A DNA stretch of 32,009 nucleotides from the NCBI GenBank assembly GCA_964653795.1, contig CAZZHO010000030.1, forward strand, positions 1 to 32,009. The letters run 5' to 3'. Position 1 is the first letter of the stretch; each line of letters opens with the position of its first letter. Below the pieces are notes generated by a model. It was not told where the DNA came from, made no database searches, and was given only the letters and a program-made list of their open reading frames with translations. This stretch comes from JAWPMT01 sp964653795 (GTDB lineage: Bacteria; Bacteroidota; Bacteroidia; Cytophagales; Cyclobacteriaceae). Position numbers and translations under genes: made by a program. Of the stretch, positions 16,735-24,892 are shown in pieces.

Positions 16735-17643
16735 TTATAGTTGGAGGCCTCTCAATAAGTCGGCCGCATTCATTCTCTTTTTTCCCTCTAATTGTACTTC
16801 TTCTAACTCAATTGCACCTTCTGCACATTGTGCAAGGAGTTTCTCTTTGCCTTCTACCCATATTTGTCCGATGTTCTTGTTCTTCGACGAAGAAAACTCC
16901 GACGCCCTGAATACTTTCAACGTTTTGTCATTCCAGGTGGTCCACGATGCTGGGTAAGGCGAGAGACCTCTAATATGATTTTTTATTTCAACCATGCCTT
17001 TAGACCAATCTATTTCGCAGGTTTCCCTAAAGATTTTAGGTGCTGATTTGAGTTCTTGGTCTTCATTCTGGTCCACTTGTGGATAATTCCCATCTTTAAT
17101 TGCCTTGACAGTCCTTAAAACAAGTTTCGCCCCTTTGTCCATGAGCCTGGAATAGACTGTACCCACATTGTCCTCTTCTTCTATCAATTCACTTTCCTGG
17201 AAAATGATCTTACCGGTATCAATTTCATGTTGTAGAAAGAAGGTTGTGACACCAGTTTCTTTTTCTCCGTTAATAATGGCCCAGTTGATAGGAGCTGCAC
17301 CTCGGTATTGTGGTAGCAGAGACCCATGAAGGTTGATGGAGCCTATTGTCGGCATGTTCCAAACGGCTTCTGGAAGCATTCTGAAAGCCACTATTACCTG
17401 CAGGTCAGCGTTGTAGCTTTTAAGTTCCTTTTGGAAATCAGGATTTTTAAGATTGGCCGGTTGCAGAATGGGTAAACCCACCGATAATGCGTAATCTTTC
17501 ACTGCGGAGGTGCCTAACTTTTTACCTCTTCCCTTAGGCTTATCCGGAGCGGTCAGAACAGCGACAACATTGAAGCCATTTTCTACTAAAATCTGTAGGC
17601 TGGGAACTGCAAATTCTGGTGTTCCCATGAATATTATGCGCAT
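16735..17643 (-). CDS. fmt: Methionyl-tRNA formyltransferase
   Basis: Transfers a formyl group from 10-formyl-tetrahydrofolate to initiator Met-tRNA, allowing translation initiation. The 302-aa protein has usual family length and opens with the characteristic MRIIFMGTPEFAVPSL. The catalytic trio is visible: Asn104, His106 (GSINLHGSLLPQYRGAAP) and Asp142 (EIDTGKI). The C-terminal OB-like tRNA-binding domain covers about 205-302. The AFRMLPEAVWNMP segment replaces the common AYGxILP pattern, as I recall for Bacteroidota homologues. It lies 63 nt downstream of the NamZ-like gene and 7 nt ahead of folA. Confidence 0.96.
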   Translation of the reverse strand: MRIIFMGTPEFAVPSLQILVENGFNVVAVLTAPDKPKGRGKKLGTSAVKDYALSVGLPILQPANLKNPDFQKELKSYNADLQVIVAFRMLPEAVWNMPTIGSINLHGSLLPQYRGAAPINWAIINGEKETGVTTFFLQHEIDTGKIIFQESELIEEEDNVGTVYSRLMDKGAKLVLRTVKAIKDGNYPQVDQNEDQELKSAPKIFRETCEIDWSKGMVEIKNHIRGLSPYPASWTTWNDKTLKVFRASEFSSSKNKNIGQIWVEGKEKLLAQCAEGAIELEEVQLEGKKRMNAADLLRGLQL

Positions 17644-17706
17644 AAAATGATTGGGCTTGAACCTGTAAATTTAGGAGAATTAGGGCCGAGCTTTGTTAAA
17701 GTATGA

Positions 17707-18861
17707 TCAGGGATAGAGCAAATATTTCTTCCGTTTCTCTTTGAAGTTGCTCAGTGCCGGTTCCCAGCTCTTTCTAATTTCTTGTTCGGTCCAACCACTT
17801 TCAATTTGTGATTGTAAATCCTTTGTTCCAGCTAGCCTGTGTAGGTAAGGTTTGAAAAAATCACCATTATCCATGATTTTGTGGAAGTCAATTAGAGGTT
17901 GAATTGTGAATTCGTATTTAGTGCCTTCGGTCCCAAAATCCACTCCATAGCAAATTTGGTTTTCGAAGATTGGGGTTTTTGCTCCTTCCTGGGAAACAGG
18001 TGTGAAACTATATGTTTGATCAGGATAATCTGGATGACCAATGTGCTGAAAGGCTTTGTTAGTCCCTCGTCCTACAGAGCATATAGTTTGTTCAAATAGA
18101 CAGAGACTAGGGTACCAGGAAATGCTAACGTCATCTGGAAGGTTAGGAGAGGGCTTGACGGGCAGGCTATATGGTTGCTGATGGTCCCAATTTTTGCTTT
18201 TGATAATAGTTAGGTCGCATTGGAGTCCTTCTTCTAACCAGTTCTCGCCATTAAGCATCAATGCAAACTCTCCCGGGGTAAGGCCATGGACTATAGGAAT
18301 TGGGTGCAAGCCAAGAAAGGATTTATGGGCATCCTCCATTACCGGTCCATCGACATAGCTACCGTTTGGATTAGGACGATCAAGGATTAAAAGAGGGAGT
18401 CCTATTTCTGCACAAGCTTCCATTAGGTAAGTAAGTGTACTTAGATAGGTGAAAAACCGAACGCCTACATCTTGAATATCAAAGATCATTAAGTCAAGGT
18501 CTGAGAGTTGTTCTTTTGTTGGTCGGCGATTTTTTCCATAGAGCGAGATCAATTCAAATTGATCATCATTTTCTTCTGTCTCTACCTTTTCCCCAGCGTC
18601 TGCCTTGCCTCTGAAACCATGTTCTGGGGAGAATACTTTTTTCACATTAAAGCCCAATGAAATTAAACTGTCCACCAAATGAGTGCCTTCAATAATTCCG
18701 GACTGATTGGTGCAAATTCCAATATTTTTATTCTCTAGAAATGGAAGATATTCCGAAGTTTGATAAGCCCCTGGAAGGACTTTTTCTGGTGATTGATCTT
18801 GACTGCTTGCGCAATTAAAAGAAGTTATTAACACCAGCAATGACCAATAAATTACCCTCAT
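17707..18861 (-). CDS. namZ: NamZ-like exo-beta-N-acetylmuramidase (DUF1343, GH171)
   Basis: A protein of 384 aa from the ATG at 18861, belonging to the DUF1343 family. Members studied as NamZ remove terminal N-acetylmuramic acid from peptidoglycan fragments. Family blocks are clear: CTNQSGI, KVFSPEHGFRGKADAGE, DIQDVGVRFFTYLSTL, LILDRPNPNGSYVDGPV, PIPIVHGLTPGEFALM, SVGRGTNKAFQHIG. A signal peptide precedes the domain (MRVIYWSLLVLITSFNCASSQ, cut here for length). The Cys at about 17 lacks a convincing lipobox, so it is probably periplasmic and soluble. An ATG four codons earlier (18873) is possible, but the signal peptide starts better here. It is the first gene of the eleven-gene minus-strand run, divergent from the LolC/E-type permease. 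It fits a peptidoglycan recycling role. Confidence 0.9.
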   Translation of the reverse strand: MRVIYWSLLVLITSFNCASSQDQSPEKVLPGAYQTSEYLPFLENKNIGICTNQSGIIEGTHLVDSLISLGFNVKKVFSPEHGFRGKADAGEKVETEENDDQFELISLYGKNRRPTKEQLSDLDLMIFDIQDVGVRFFTYLSTLTYLMEACAEIGLPLLILDRPNPNGSYVDGPVMEDAHKSFLGLHPIPIVHGLTPGEFALMLNGENWLEEGLQCDLTIIKSKNWDHQQPYSLPVKPSPNLPDDVSISWYPSLCLFEQTICSVGRGTNKAFQHIGHPDYPDQTYSFTPVSQEGAKTPIFENQICYGVDFGTEGTKYEFTIQPLIDFHKIMDNGDFFKPYLHRLAGTKDLQSQIESGWTEQEIRKSWEPALSNFKEKRKKYLLYP

Positions 18862-18886
18862 AGCGAAATGCAACTTAATATTGTGT

Positions 18887-18894
18887 CAAAGTTA
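18887..18894 (-). promoter_or_regulatory. Candidate -7 element (TAACTTTG) before the NamZ-like gene
   Basis: TAACTTTG on the minus strand matches TAnnTTTG and ends 25 nt before the ATG at 18861. No TTG at the usual upstream spacing was found, so only half of the promoter is supported. It falls in the 38-nt gap shared with the divergent permease gene. Confidence 0.3.
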
Positions 18895-18899
18895 TTGAA

Positions 18900-20117
18900 T
18901 TGAACCTTCCGTACTTCATCTCATCTCGTATTTCCGGAAACGCTAAAGGTTCCTTTTCTTCCATTATTAGCCGCATAGCAGTTGTTTCTATAGCTATAGC
19001 CGTTGGAGCTCTTTTGATGGCATTTATGATCTTACTTGGTTTTCAAAATAAGATCAAGGATAAGATTTACAGTTTCAGTGGTCACTTGTTAGTTGGTAAA
19101 TACACTCTGACCAATTCCTTTGAAGGGTCTTCTTTTTTACTAAGTGATGAGTTGGAGGCTCAACTTGAAAATATGGAGGGAATAGCGCATTACCAGTCTT
19201 TTGCTATGCGTGCTGGGCTTCTTCAAATTGATGGAGAAATACAAGGTGTGGTATTGAAGGGACTTGATGAACGTCAGGATACGGTTACTTTCAATAAGCA
19301 ATTGCTATCAGGAAGAATGCCTGAAATTGAAAAAGACGGTTATTCCACGGAAGTTGTACTAAGCAAGAAGATATCTAGTGCTTTGAAAATGTCAGTTGGA
19401 GATGAGGTACTCATTTTGTTTATTCAAAATCCTCCCAGATATAGGAAGCTGCAGATTGTCGGTATTTATGAAACTGGATTAGAGGAGTTTGACCAGAACA
19501 TAATTTACGGAGATTTAAAGTTGATTCGGAGGATTAACGGCTGGGAAGAAAATGAGGTAGGGGGTGTAGAGGTTTTTGTGAGCGACCTTGGAAAAATTGA
19601 TGAAGTTCATGAGGAGCTCTTTGATACGTTAGGTTTTGATCTTTTTGTGGAGAAAGTCAGCGATCGTTACCTCCAGATATTTGATTGGCTGGCCTTGCTG
19701 AATAGAAATGTCGTGATATTCCTGGTCCTAATACTTTTTGTGGCGGGCTTTAGCATGGTGTCAATCTTGCTCATCCTTATCATGGAGCGAACACAAATGG
19801 TCGGTTTGCTCAAAGCTTTAGGATCTTCCAATCAATTAATCCGCCGGGTATTTCTGGCTAATGGAGTGCGTTTAGTTTTTCGGGGATTAGTTTGGGGAAA
19901 TGGTCTGGCTTTGGGGTTGGGATTGTTGCAATATTACGGCAGAGTCATTCCTATGGATGCTGAAAGCTACTATATGGACCATGTGCCGATACAATTTGAT
20001 GCGACAGCCATACTCGGCGTAAATCTTTTAGTAATTGTATTAATAGGAGCAAGCTTGTTTATTCCCTTAAACGTTATCAGTAGAATACAGCCGATTAGGT
20101 CAATTCGGTTTGACTGA
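18900..20117 (+). CDS. LolC/LolE-type FtsX-family ABC permease
   Basis: A 405-aa inner-membrane protein with the four-helix layout of LolC/E permeases: TM1 (about 24-47), a large periplasmic domain (about 50-265), and three helices near 272-295, 318-342 and 368-392. In known systems such permeases work with a LolD ATPase to release lipoproteins from the inner membrane; no ATPase gene is present here. The start is TTG at 18900: the family N-terminus (NLPYFISSRI, usual form MNxPxFIAxRI) begins there, no in-frame ATG exists, and an in-frame stop lies 8 codons upstream. Its last 23 nt overlap the 3' end of the converging glycosyltransferase gene. Confidence 0.88.
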   Translation: MNLPYFISSRISGNAKGSFSSIISRIAVVSIAIAVGALLMAFMILLGFQNKIKDKIYSFSGHLLVGKYTLTNSFEGSSFLLSDELEAQLENMEGIAHYQSFAMRAGLLQIDGEIQGVVLKGLDERQDTVTFNKQLLSGRMPEIEKDGYSTEVVLSKKISSALKMSVGDEVLILFIQNPPRYRKLQIVGIYETGLEEFDQNIIYGDLKLIRRINGWEENEVGGVEVFVSDLGKIDEVHEELFDTLGFDLFVEKVSDRYLQIFDWLALLNRNVVIFLVLILFVAGFSMVSILLILIMERTQMVGLLKALGSSNQLIRRVFLANGVRLVFRGLVWGNGLALGLGLLQYYGRVIPMDAESYYMDHVPIQFDATAILGVNLLVIVLIGASLFIPLNVISRIQPIRSIRFD

Positions 20118-20853
20118 CGTGGACCGGCTCATATTTGCGAAATAGGCTTCTGATTTTCATCTCTATCACCCCCAAGACAGCCTCTCGGAATATACCAATA
20201 GACATTTTCGATTGCCCTTTCGCCCTGTCGGTGAAGACTATAGGCACTTCCTTTAGTTTGAAGCCGTGTTTCCAGGCATTGAACTTCATCTCTATTTGAA
20301 ATGCATAGCCAATGAAGTTGATAGTTTCAGATGGGTTAAGTGTCTCTAAAACTTGCCTTCTGTAACATTTAAATCCAGCTGTAGAGTCGCTAATTGGTAG
20401 ACCCGTAATGATCCTAACATAATGGCTGGCAAAGTAAGACATGAGCACCCTTCCCATAGGCCAATTCACCACATTGACTCCTTTGATATATCTCGACCCA
20501 ATTGCTACATCATAATTCTCTTTTTCGCATGCTTCGAGCAATTGAACTAAATCTTTTGGGTTATGCGAGAAGTCTGCGTCCATTTCAAAAATGAAATCAA
20601 AACCGTGTTCAATTGCATATTGAAAACCTGTTATGTAGGCGGTTCCCAAACCTTGCTTGCCTTCTCTTTCTATGATGTGAAGTCTCGGAAATTCTCCTTG
20701 GAGGTTTTTGACAATATCGGCAGTGTTATCTGGCGAGTTATCATCAATAATCAAAACATCAAATTCCCTGGAAAGACCAAATACCGCGTGAATTATATCT
20801 TCGATATTTTCTTTTTCATTGTATGTGGGTATTATGACTAATGATCTGCTCAA
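20095..20853 (-). CDS. Polyprenol-phosphate mannosyltransferase-like GT2 glycosyltransferase
   Basis: A 252-aa family 2 glycosyltransferase close to dolichol/polyprenol-phosphate mannose synthases, which move a sugar from a nucleotide donor to a lipid phosphate. Motifs: VIIPTYNEKENI at the N-terminus, IIDDNSPDNTADI, the metal-binding EMDADFSHNP (DAD), AIGSRYIKG, and DSTAGFKCYRR. No transmembrane helix is visible, as in the soluble catalytic-domain type. The start is TTG at 20853, directly before the conserved N-terminal strand (SRSLVIIPTYNE); I see no ATG alternative. It converges with the permease gene, overlapping 23 nt, and is divergent from the HAD gene. Confidence 0.9.
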   Translation of the reverse strand: MSRSLVIIPTYNEKENIEDIIHAVFGLSREFDVLIIDDNSPDNTADIVKNLQGEFPRLHIIEREGKQGLGTAYITGFQYAIEHGFDFIFEMDADFSHNPKDLVQLLEACEKENYDVAIGSRYIKGVNVVNWPMGRVLMSYFASHYVRIITGLPISDSTAGFKCYRRQVLETLNPSETINFIGYAFQIEMKFNAWKHGFKLKEVPIVFTDRAKGQSKMSIGIFREAVLGVIEMKIRSLFRKYEPVHVSQTELT

Positions 20854-20921
20854 GGTGGAATAAGTTGAACTTTGGAAAATAGCTAATTATTGTTTTAACA
20901 ACTGAATTTTGAGAAAAAAGT

Positions 20922-21431
20922 ATGCGAAAAGCCGTTTTTTTTGATCGCGATGGAGTGTTAAATGAGGAAAGAGGCACCTACACTTACAGACTTGAGGATT
21001 TTAGGGTGATTTCTGACGCTTTGGATGTACTTAAAAAATCGAAAAGCATTGGCTATTTCAACATTGTGATTACCAATCAAGCGGGTATTGCCAAAGGGAT
21101 CTACACCATGGAAGAGGTGGAAAAGTGTCATCAAAAACTACAGAAGGAAGTTGGTAGCCGAATCGATGATTTTTACATAGCTCCTGATCACCCGGATTAT
21201 TCCATGTCTTTGAGTAGAAAACCAGAAAGCCTGTTATTTGAGAAGGCGATTGCTAAGTATCGGCTTGACGCGGAACTGTGCTGGATGATTGGTGATAAAG
21301 AGAGAGATTTGATTCCAGCCAAAAAGCTAGGTGTCAAGACCGTTTTGCTAGGCGGATTGAGTTCTGAATATGCAGATTTTGTGGTTGATAACTTAAAGGA
21401 AGCAGGTCGTGTTATTTTTTCCGAGAACTAA
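20922..21431 (+). CDS. HAD-IIIA phosphatase, GmhB-like
   Basis: A 169-aa HAD-family phosphatase of the histidinol-phosphate/heptose-bisphosphate phosphatase type. Catalytic Asp8 and Asp10 are in FFDRDGVLN; motif II is VITNQAG (Thr51-Asn52), motif III is the Lys of SRKP (Lys100), and motif IV is MIGDKERDL (Asp125, Asp129). In GmhB and the histidinol phosphatases the segment before RKP carries the Cys/His ligands of a structural zinc. Here it reads APDHPDYSMSLSR, with His but no Cys, so the zinc site is lost. Substrate therefore uncertain; a heptose or sugar phosphatase is the default guess. It stands just after the divergent GT2 gene, which could point to surface-sugar metabolism. Confidence 0.87.
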   Translation: MRKAVFFDRDGVLNEERGTYTYRLEDFRVISDALDVLKKSKSIGYFNIVITNQAGIAKGIYTMEEVEKCHQKLQKEVGSRIDDFYIAPDHPDYSMSLSRKPESLLFEKAIAKYRLDAELCWMIGDKERDLIPAKKLGVKTVLLGGLSSEYADFVVDNLKEAGRVIFSEN

Positions 21432-21467
21432 TGTTACCTGAAATTTAGCTGTTGGCAGTTAAGGCTC

Positions 21468-21475
21468 TACTTTTG
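21468..21475 (+). promoter_or_regulatory. Candidate -7 element (TACTTTTG) before the GH16 gene
   Basis: TACTTTTG matches TAnnTTTG and ends 29 nt before the ATG at 21505. A TTG at 21452-21454 lies only 13 nt upstream, shorter than the usual spacing, so the call is tentative. Confidence 0.33.
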
Positions 21476-21504
21476 AAGAGGATTCACCATTACCAACCTT
21501 GACT

Positions 21505-22275
21505 ATGAAATATTTACTGATACCGCTTGTCGTCTTTATTTCCTGCTCTCCCCAAAGACAAAGATTAGTTTGGTCAGATGAGTTTAATGATTTGGATATC
21601 GATACTTCCAAATGGAATGTGGTTACTGGAAACGGATGTCCTGAATTGTGCGGCTTTGGAAACGAAGAATTGCAGTATTACAACAGACAAAACCTAAGGG
21701 AGGCCAATGGGACTTTGATCATCAATACCAGGAAGGATTCCATGGAAGGGAGTGGATTCACAAGTGTGAAGATCACTACCGAAGGAAAAGGGGATTGGCA
21801 ATATGGAAGGGTCGAGGTGAGAGCGAAGTTGCCTTACGGAAGAGGTACTTGGCCTGCCATTTGGATGTTGCCAACGATAGATGGTCAAAGAAAATGGCCA
21901 GACGATGGTGAGATAGATATCATGGAGCATGTAGGATACAATCAAGGAATGATCTATGGCACCATTCACACCAAGAAATTCAATCATATTCTTGGTACAG
22001 AAAAAAATGACAGTATTTACATTCAAGATGCGCATGAGAACTTTCATATCTACGCTTTGGAATGGAATGATAAGAGCTTAAGTTGGTTTGTAGATGATGA
22101 CTTGTACCTACACATGGAGAAAGGCAATGAAAATGAAGATGGCTGGCCTTTTGATAAAAAGTTTCACTTGATTCTGAATGTGGCTGTTGGAGGCAATTGG
22201 GGAGGGCGATTTGGTATTGCTGATGATATCTGGCCACAAACCATGGAAATTGATTACGTAAGAGTTTACCAATGA
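21505..22275 (+). CDS. GH16 beta-glucanase lipoprotein (laminarinase type)
   Basis: A 256-aa glycoside hydrolase family 16 enzyme, expected to cleave beta-1,3-glucans such as laminarin at the cell surface or in the periplasm. The signal ends in a lipobox (FISC, Cys14). The catalytic motif is GEIDIMEHVG with nucleophile Glu136, Asp138 and acid/base Glu141. The hydrophobic Met after Asp (ExDxxE form EIDIME) is typical of laminarinases. Aromatic cleft residues GTWPAIWML precede it, and the closing MEIDYVRVYQ strand is intact. The ATG at 21505 begins the signal peptide. Its TGA overlaps the ATG of the aminopeptidase gene by 4 nt. There is no SusC/SusD pair nearby, so this is not a standard polysaccharide utilisation locus. 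Confidence 0.93.
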   Translation: MKYLLIPLVVFISCSPQRQRLVWSDEFNDLDIDTSKWNVVTGNGCPELCGFGNEELQYYNRQNLREANGTLIINTRKDSMEGSGFTSVKITTEGKGDWQYGRVEVRAKLPYGRGTWPAIWMLPTIDGQRKWPDDGEIDIMEHVGYNQGMIYGTIHTKKFNHILGTEKNDSIYIQDAHENFHIYALEWNDKSLSWFVDDDLYLHMEKGNENEDGWPFDKKFHLILNVAVGGNWGGRFGIADDIWPQTMEIDYVRVYQ

Positions 22276-23645
22276 CAAACCTATTTTCAGCGGAGACCTA
22301 TAAGTCTCGACGGGCACAGCTTAAGAAGACACTTGGATCGGGAAAGATATTGTTCATTGGGAACAATCAAAGTGCTATGAACTACCCGTCTAACCATTAC
22401 CCCTTCAGGCAGGATAGCACTTTCTTATATTTTTTCGGGTTGGACAAACCAGGCTTGGCAGCCACTATAGATATTGATAATGATCAGGATTTGATTTTTG
22501 GCAATGAGCTAACACTAGATGATATCGTATGGGAGGGGCCACATCCCACTCTGGGACAATTAGCCGAATACGTGGGAGTAAAAGAGGTGCGACCCTTAAG
22601 TGATTTAAAGTCTAGTGTAAATTCCAGCGTTCACTACTTGCCTCCCTACAGAAGTGATAGTAGTATTTGGTTATCCGAGTTAATTGGAGAATCCTTGGAT
22701 TGGATCGCTAAACATCACTCAATAGCGCTGATAAAGTCCATTGTGGCCATTAGGTCCGTAAAGGAAAGTCAGGAGATAGAACAGCTACACGATGCGGTAT
22801 CGATTACGGCAGACATGCATCTTACCGCAATGAAAATGGCGAAACCGGGCATGAAAGAGTCCGATATAGTCGGAGCTTTATTGAATGTGGCAGCTTCCAA
22901 AGGTAATTTCTATGCCTTTCCTCCAATAGTTACTGTCAATGGTCAGACCTTACATAATCACTATTATGGTAATGAGCTAAAATCCGGCAGACTCCTATTG
23001 TGTGACAGTGGTGCAGAAAACACTTTCCACTATGCAGGAGACATGACGAGAACCTTTCCGGTTGATAAGAAATTCGATACCCGACAAAGGGAGATCTACA
23101 GCATCGTCTTGAACGCATTAAAAGCTAGCGCTGAATCAGCTAAAGCGGGAGTTAGAAATTTTGAAATCCATACTGGTGCAGCCACTATTTTGTTCGACGG
23201 TCTGAAGGAGCTCGGCCTTACTAGAGGCAATACGGAGGAGGCTGTAAAAGCTGGAGCTCATTCACTTTTCTTTCCACATGGGTTGGGCCATATGATGGGA
23301 TTAGATGTCCATGATATGGAGGACTATGGTGAAGATTTTGTGGGTTACGGGGAGGAACTTGAGAGATCCGATGTGTTTGGTTTCAATGCTTTGAGATTGG
23401 GCCGAACACTTCAGGAAGGTTTTGTCCTGACGATAGAACCGGGTCTTTATTTCATACCAGAGTTATTTGAGCAATGGCGGTCGAAAAAAATGCATGATTC
23501 CTTCCTCAACTATCAAGAGATCAAGAAGTACCTGGATTTCGGAGGAATACGATTAGAGAATGACTATCATATCACTTCGGAAGGTGCTGAATTGCTCGGA
23601 AAACCATTACCTGTGGAGATAGATAAGGTAGAAAACGTCAGATAA
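22272..23645 (+). CDS. pepP: Xaa-Pro aminopeptidase (M24B, aminopeptidase P)
   Basis: A 457-aa cytoplasmic metallopeptidase that removes N-terminal residues preceding proline. An aminopeptidase P N-terminal domain (about 1-140) is followed by the pita-bread catalytic fold with all five metal ligands: Asp245 (LLLCDSGAE), Asp257 (AGDMTRTF), His340 (HGLGHMMGLDVHD), Glu389 (TIEPGLYF) and Glu429 (GGIRLENDY). The length is usual for the family. The start codon overlaps the GH16 stop (ATGA, 22272-22275), implying coupled translation of a periplasmic or surface glucanase and a cytosolic peptidase. I see no functional reason for that pairing. Confidence 0.95.
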   Translation: MTNLFSAETYKSRRAQLKKTLGSGKILFIGNNQSAMNYPSNHYPFRQDSTFLYFFGLDKPGLAATIDIDNDQDLIFGNELTLDDIVWEGPHPTLGQLAEYVGVKEVRPLSDLKSSVNSSVHYLPPYRSDSSIWLSELIGESLDWIAKHHSIALIKSIVAIRSVKESQEIEQLHDAVSITADMHLTAMKMAKPGMKESDIVGALLNVAASKGNFYAFPPIVTVNGQTLHNHYYGNELKSGRLLLCDSGAENTFHYAGDMTRTFPVDKKFDTRQREIYSIVLNALKASAESAKAGVRNFEIHTGAATILFDGLKELGLTRGNTEEAVKAGAHSLFFPHGLGHMMGLDVHDMEDYGEDFVGYGEELERSDVFGFNALRLGRTLQEGFVLTIEPGLYFIPELFEQWRSKKMHDSFLNYQEIKKYLDFGGIRLENDYHITSEGAELLGKPLPVEIDKVENVR

Positions 23646-23760
23646 CTGTCGATTATCGAAAAAAAACCCTGAAATTCTTCGGTTGTGGCAGGATTATTCA
23701 AAAGCATATTCTAGTTTTACTTAAACCAGCCATGGATAGGTTTTTAAATTGCTATCCGCC

Positions 23761-24885
23761 ATGCTTTTTAGACAGTTCTGCATTGTATTTTTTACCCTTC
23801 TGGGCACCTTTGTTATGGCCACAGAAGATGGTCTACTAAAAATTCAAGGTCAGGTTTTCGATGCTGAAACCAGTGAGCCTTTACCATTTGCACATGTAAC
23901 CATTGGAGAAACCCGTACCATCACCAATATTGATGGAGAGTTTTCTATATCTGTTCCTGACGATTCCAAAATGGAGATTTCAGTCTCATTCATTGGTTAT
24001 AAGACCTTCAAAAGCCCTGTAGAGACTGACGAGAAGCAGTTTAACATTAATTTGTCGCCGGCTGCTACCCAGTTAGAAGCAGTGACCGTTACGACTGGAG
24101 AATCTATTATCGAGAAGGTATTCAATAAGCTGAGGCTTAACTATGAACTTGACCAGCAACACATGGTGTGCTACTACAAGGAAAGCTTGATGGATTCCAA
24201 AAAACTCTATTATTTGGCCGAAGGTATCCTCGACGTTTACCAACCCAGTGAGATCAGTAGCGATCCTATTGAGATAAGTCCAATTAGAACCAGAAAGAAA
24301 GAATTTAAGAAGTTAGATGAGGAGGCAGTTCTCATTCATGGTCACGCTAGTGATATGTTAAAGACTATTGTGAGAAGGGAAAAAAGCTTTGTCAATATTG
24401 AAAATCTGAAGCACTACTTCTTTCACTATGAGGGTGTAAGCGAGTATGATGGAAAGGAGATATTTATCCTGTCTTTTGAGCCTAGAACGAAGAAGGCCAC
24501 TTCGAAAGGAAATCTATTTGTAGATGCTGATAGCTACGCAATAATCAAAGCGGAGTACTTTCCCATACTAGGTGGTAATAAATTCTGGGATCAAGTGTCC
24601 TGGATAGAGGAATTTTCCCGAAATGGAGTCATGTGGAATGTCAACAGAGTATCCTACAGTGGCAAGTGGACCATTGATAACGTCCAGTACAGTTACACTT
24701 CAACTTTGGTCGTGAATGAATCCAAAGTAGTACGGGTGCCACCTGCTTTAGGCCTATTGCTTGGTGATAAAGACGTGTTCTACAACTCTGCAAAAAACTT
24801 TTCAGAGGACTTCTGGGAAGGTTATACCTATGTTAAGCTGAGCTCTGAAGAGAAAAAGGCCCTGGACAATAGGGCAGGAGGTTAA
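23761..24885 (+). CDS. Exported carboxypeptidase-regulatory-like domain protein
   Basis: A 374-aa exported protein. A signal peptide (about 1-21) is followed by a carboxypeptidase-D regulatory-like beta-sandwich (about 26-105, IQGQVFDAETSEPLPFAHV, TNIDGEFSI, VSFIGYK). A C-terminal region of about 265 residues follows that recurs in Bacteroidota proteins of this architecture but has no assigned activity. The ATG at 23761 starts the signal peptide; a TTG four codons earlier would add only LSA. The N-terminal domain is related to that of the protein at 4363-5124, but the C-terminal parts differ. It lies 115 nt after pepP and its stop is 7 nt from the converging typA stop, so no terminator fits between them. 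Confidence 0.8.
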   Translation: MLFRQFCIVFFTLLGTFVMATEDGLLKIQGQVFDAETSEPLPFAHVTIGETRTITNIDGEFSISVPDDSKMEISVSFIGYKTFKSPVETDEKQFNINLSPAATQLEAVTVTTGESIIEKVFNKLRLNYELDQQHMVCYYKESLMDSKKLYYLAEGILDVYQPSEISSDPIEISPIRTRKKEFKKLDEEAVLIHGHASDMLKTIVRREKSFVNIENLKHYFFHYEGVSEYDGKEIFILSFEPRTKKATSKGNLFVDADSYAIIKAEYFPILGGNKFWDQVSWIEEFSRNGVMWNVNRVSYSGKWTIDNVQYSYTSTLVVNESKVVRVPPALGLLLGDKDVFYNSAKNFSEDFWEGYTYVKLSSEEKKALDNRAGG

Positions 24886-24892
24886 TATCTCC

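Noticed and set aside
21499..23645. A polysaccharide utilisation locus around the GH16 laminarinase
   Set aside because: No SusC/SusD pair, sugar sensor or further glycosidase lies nearby; the coupled gene is a proline aminopeptidase.
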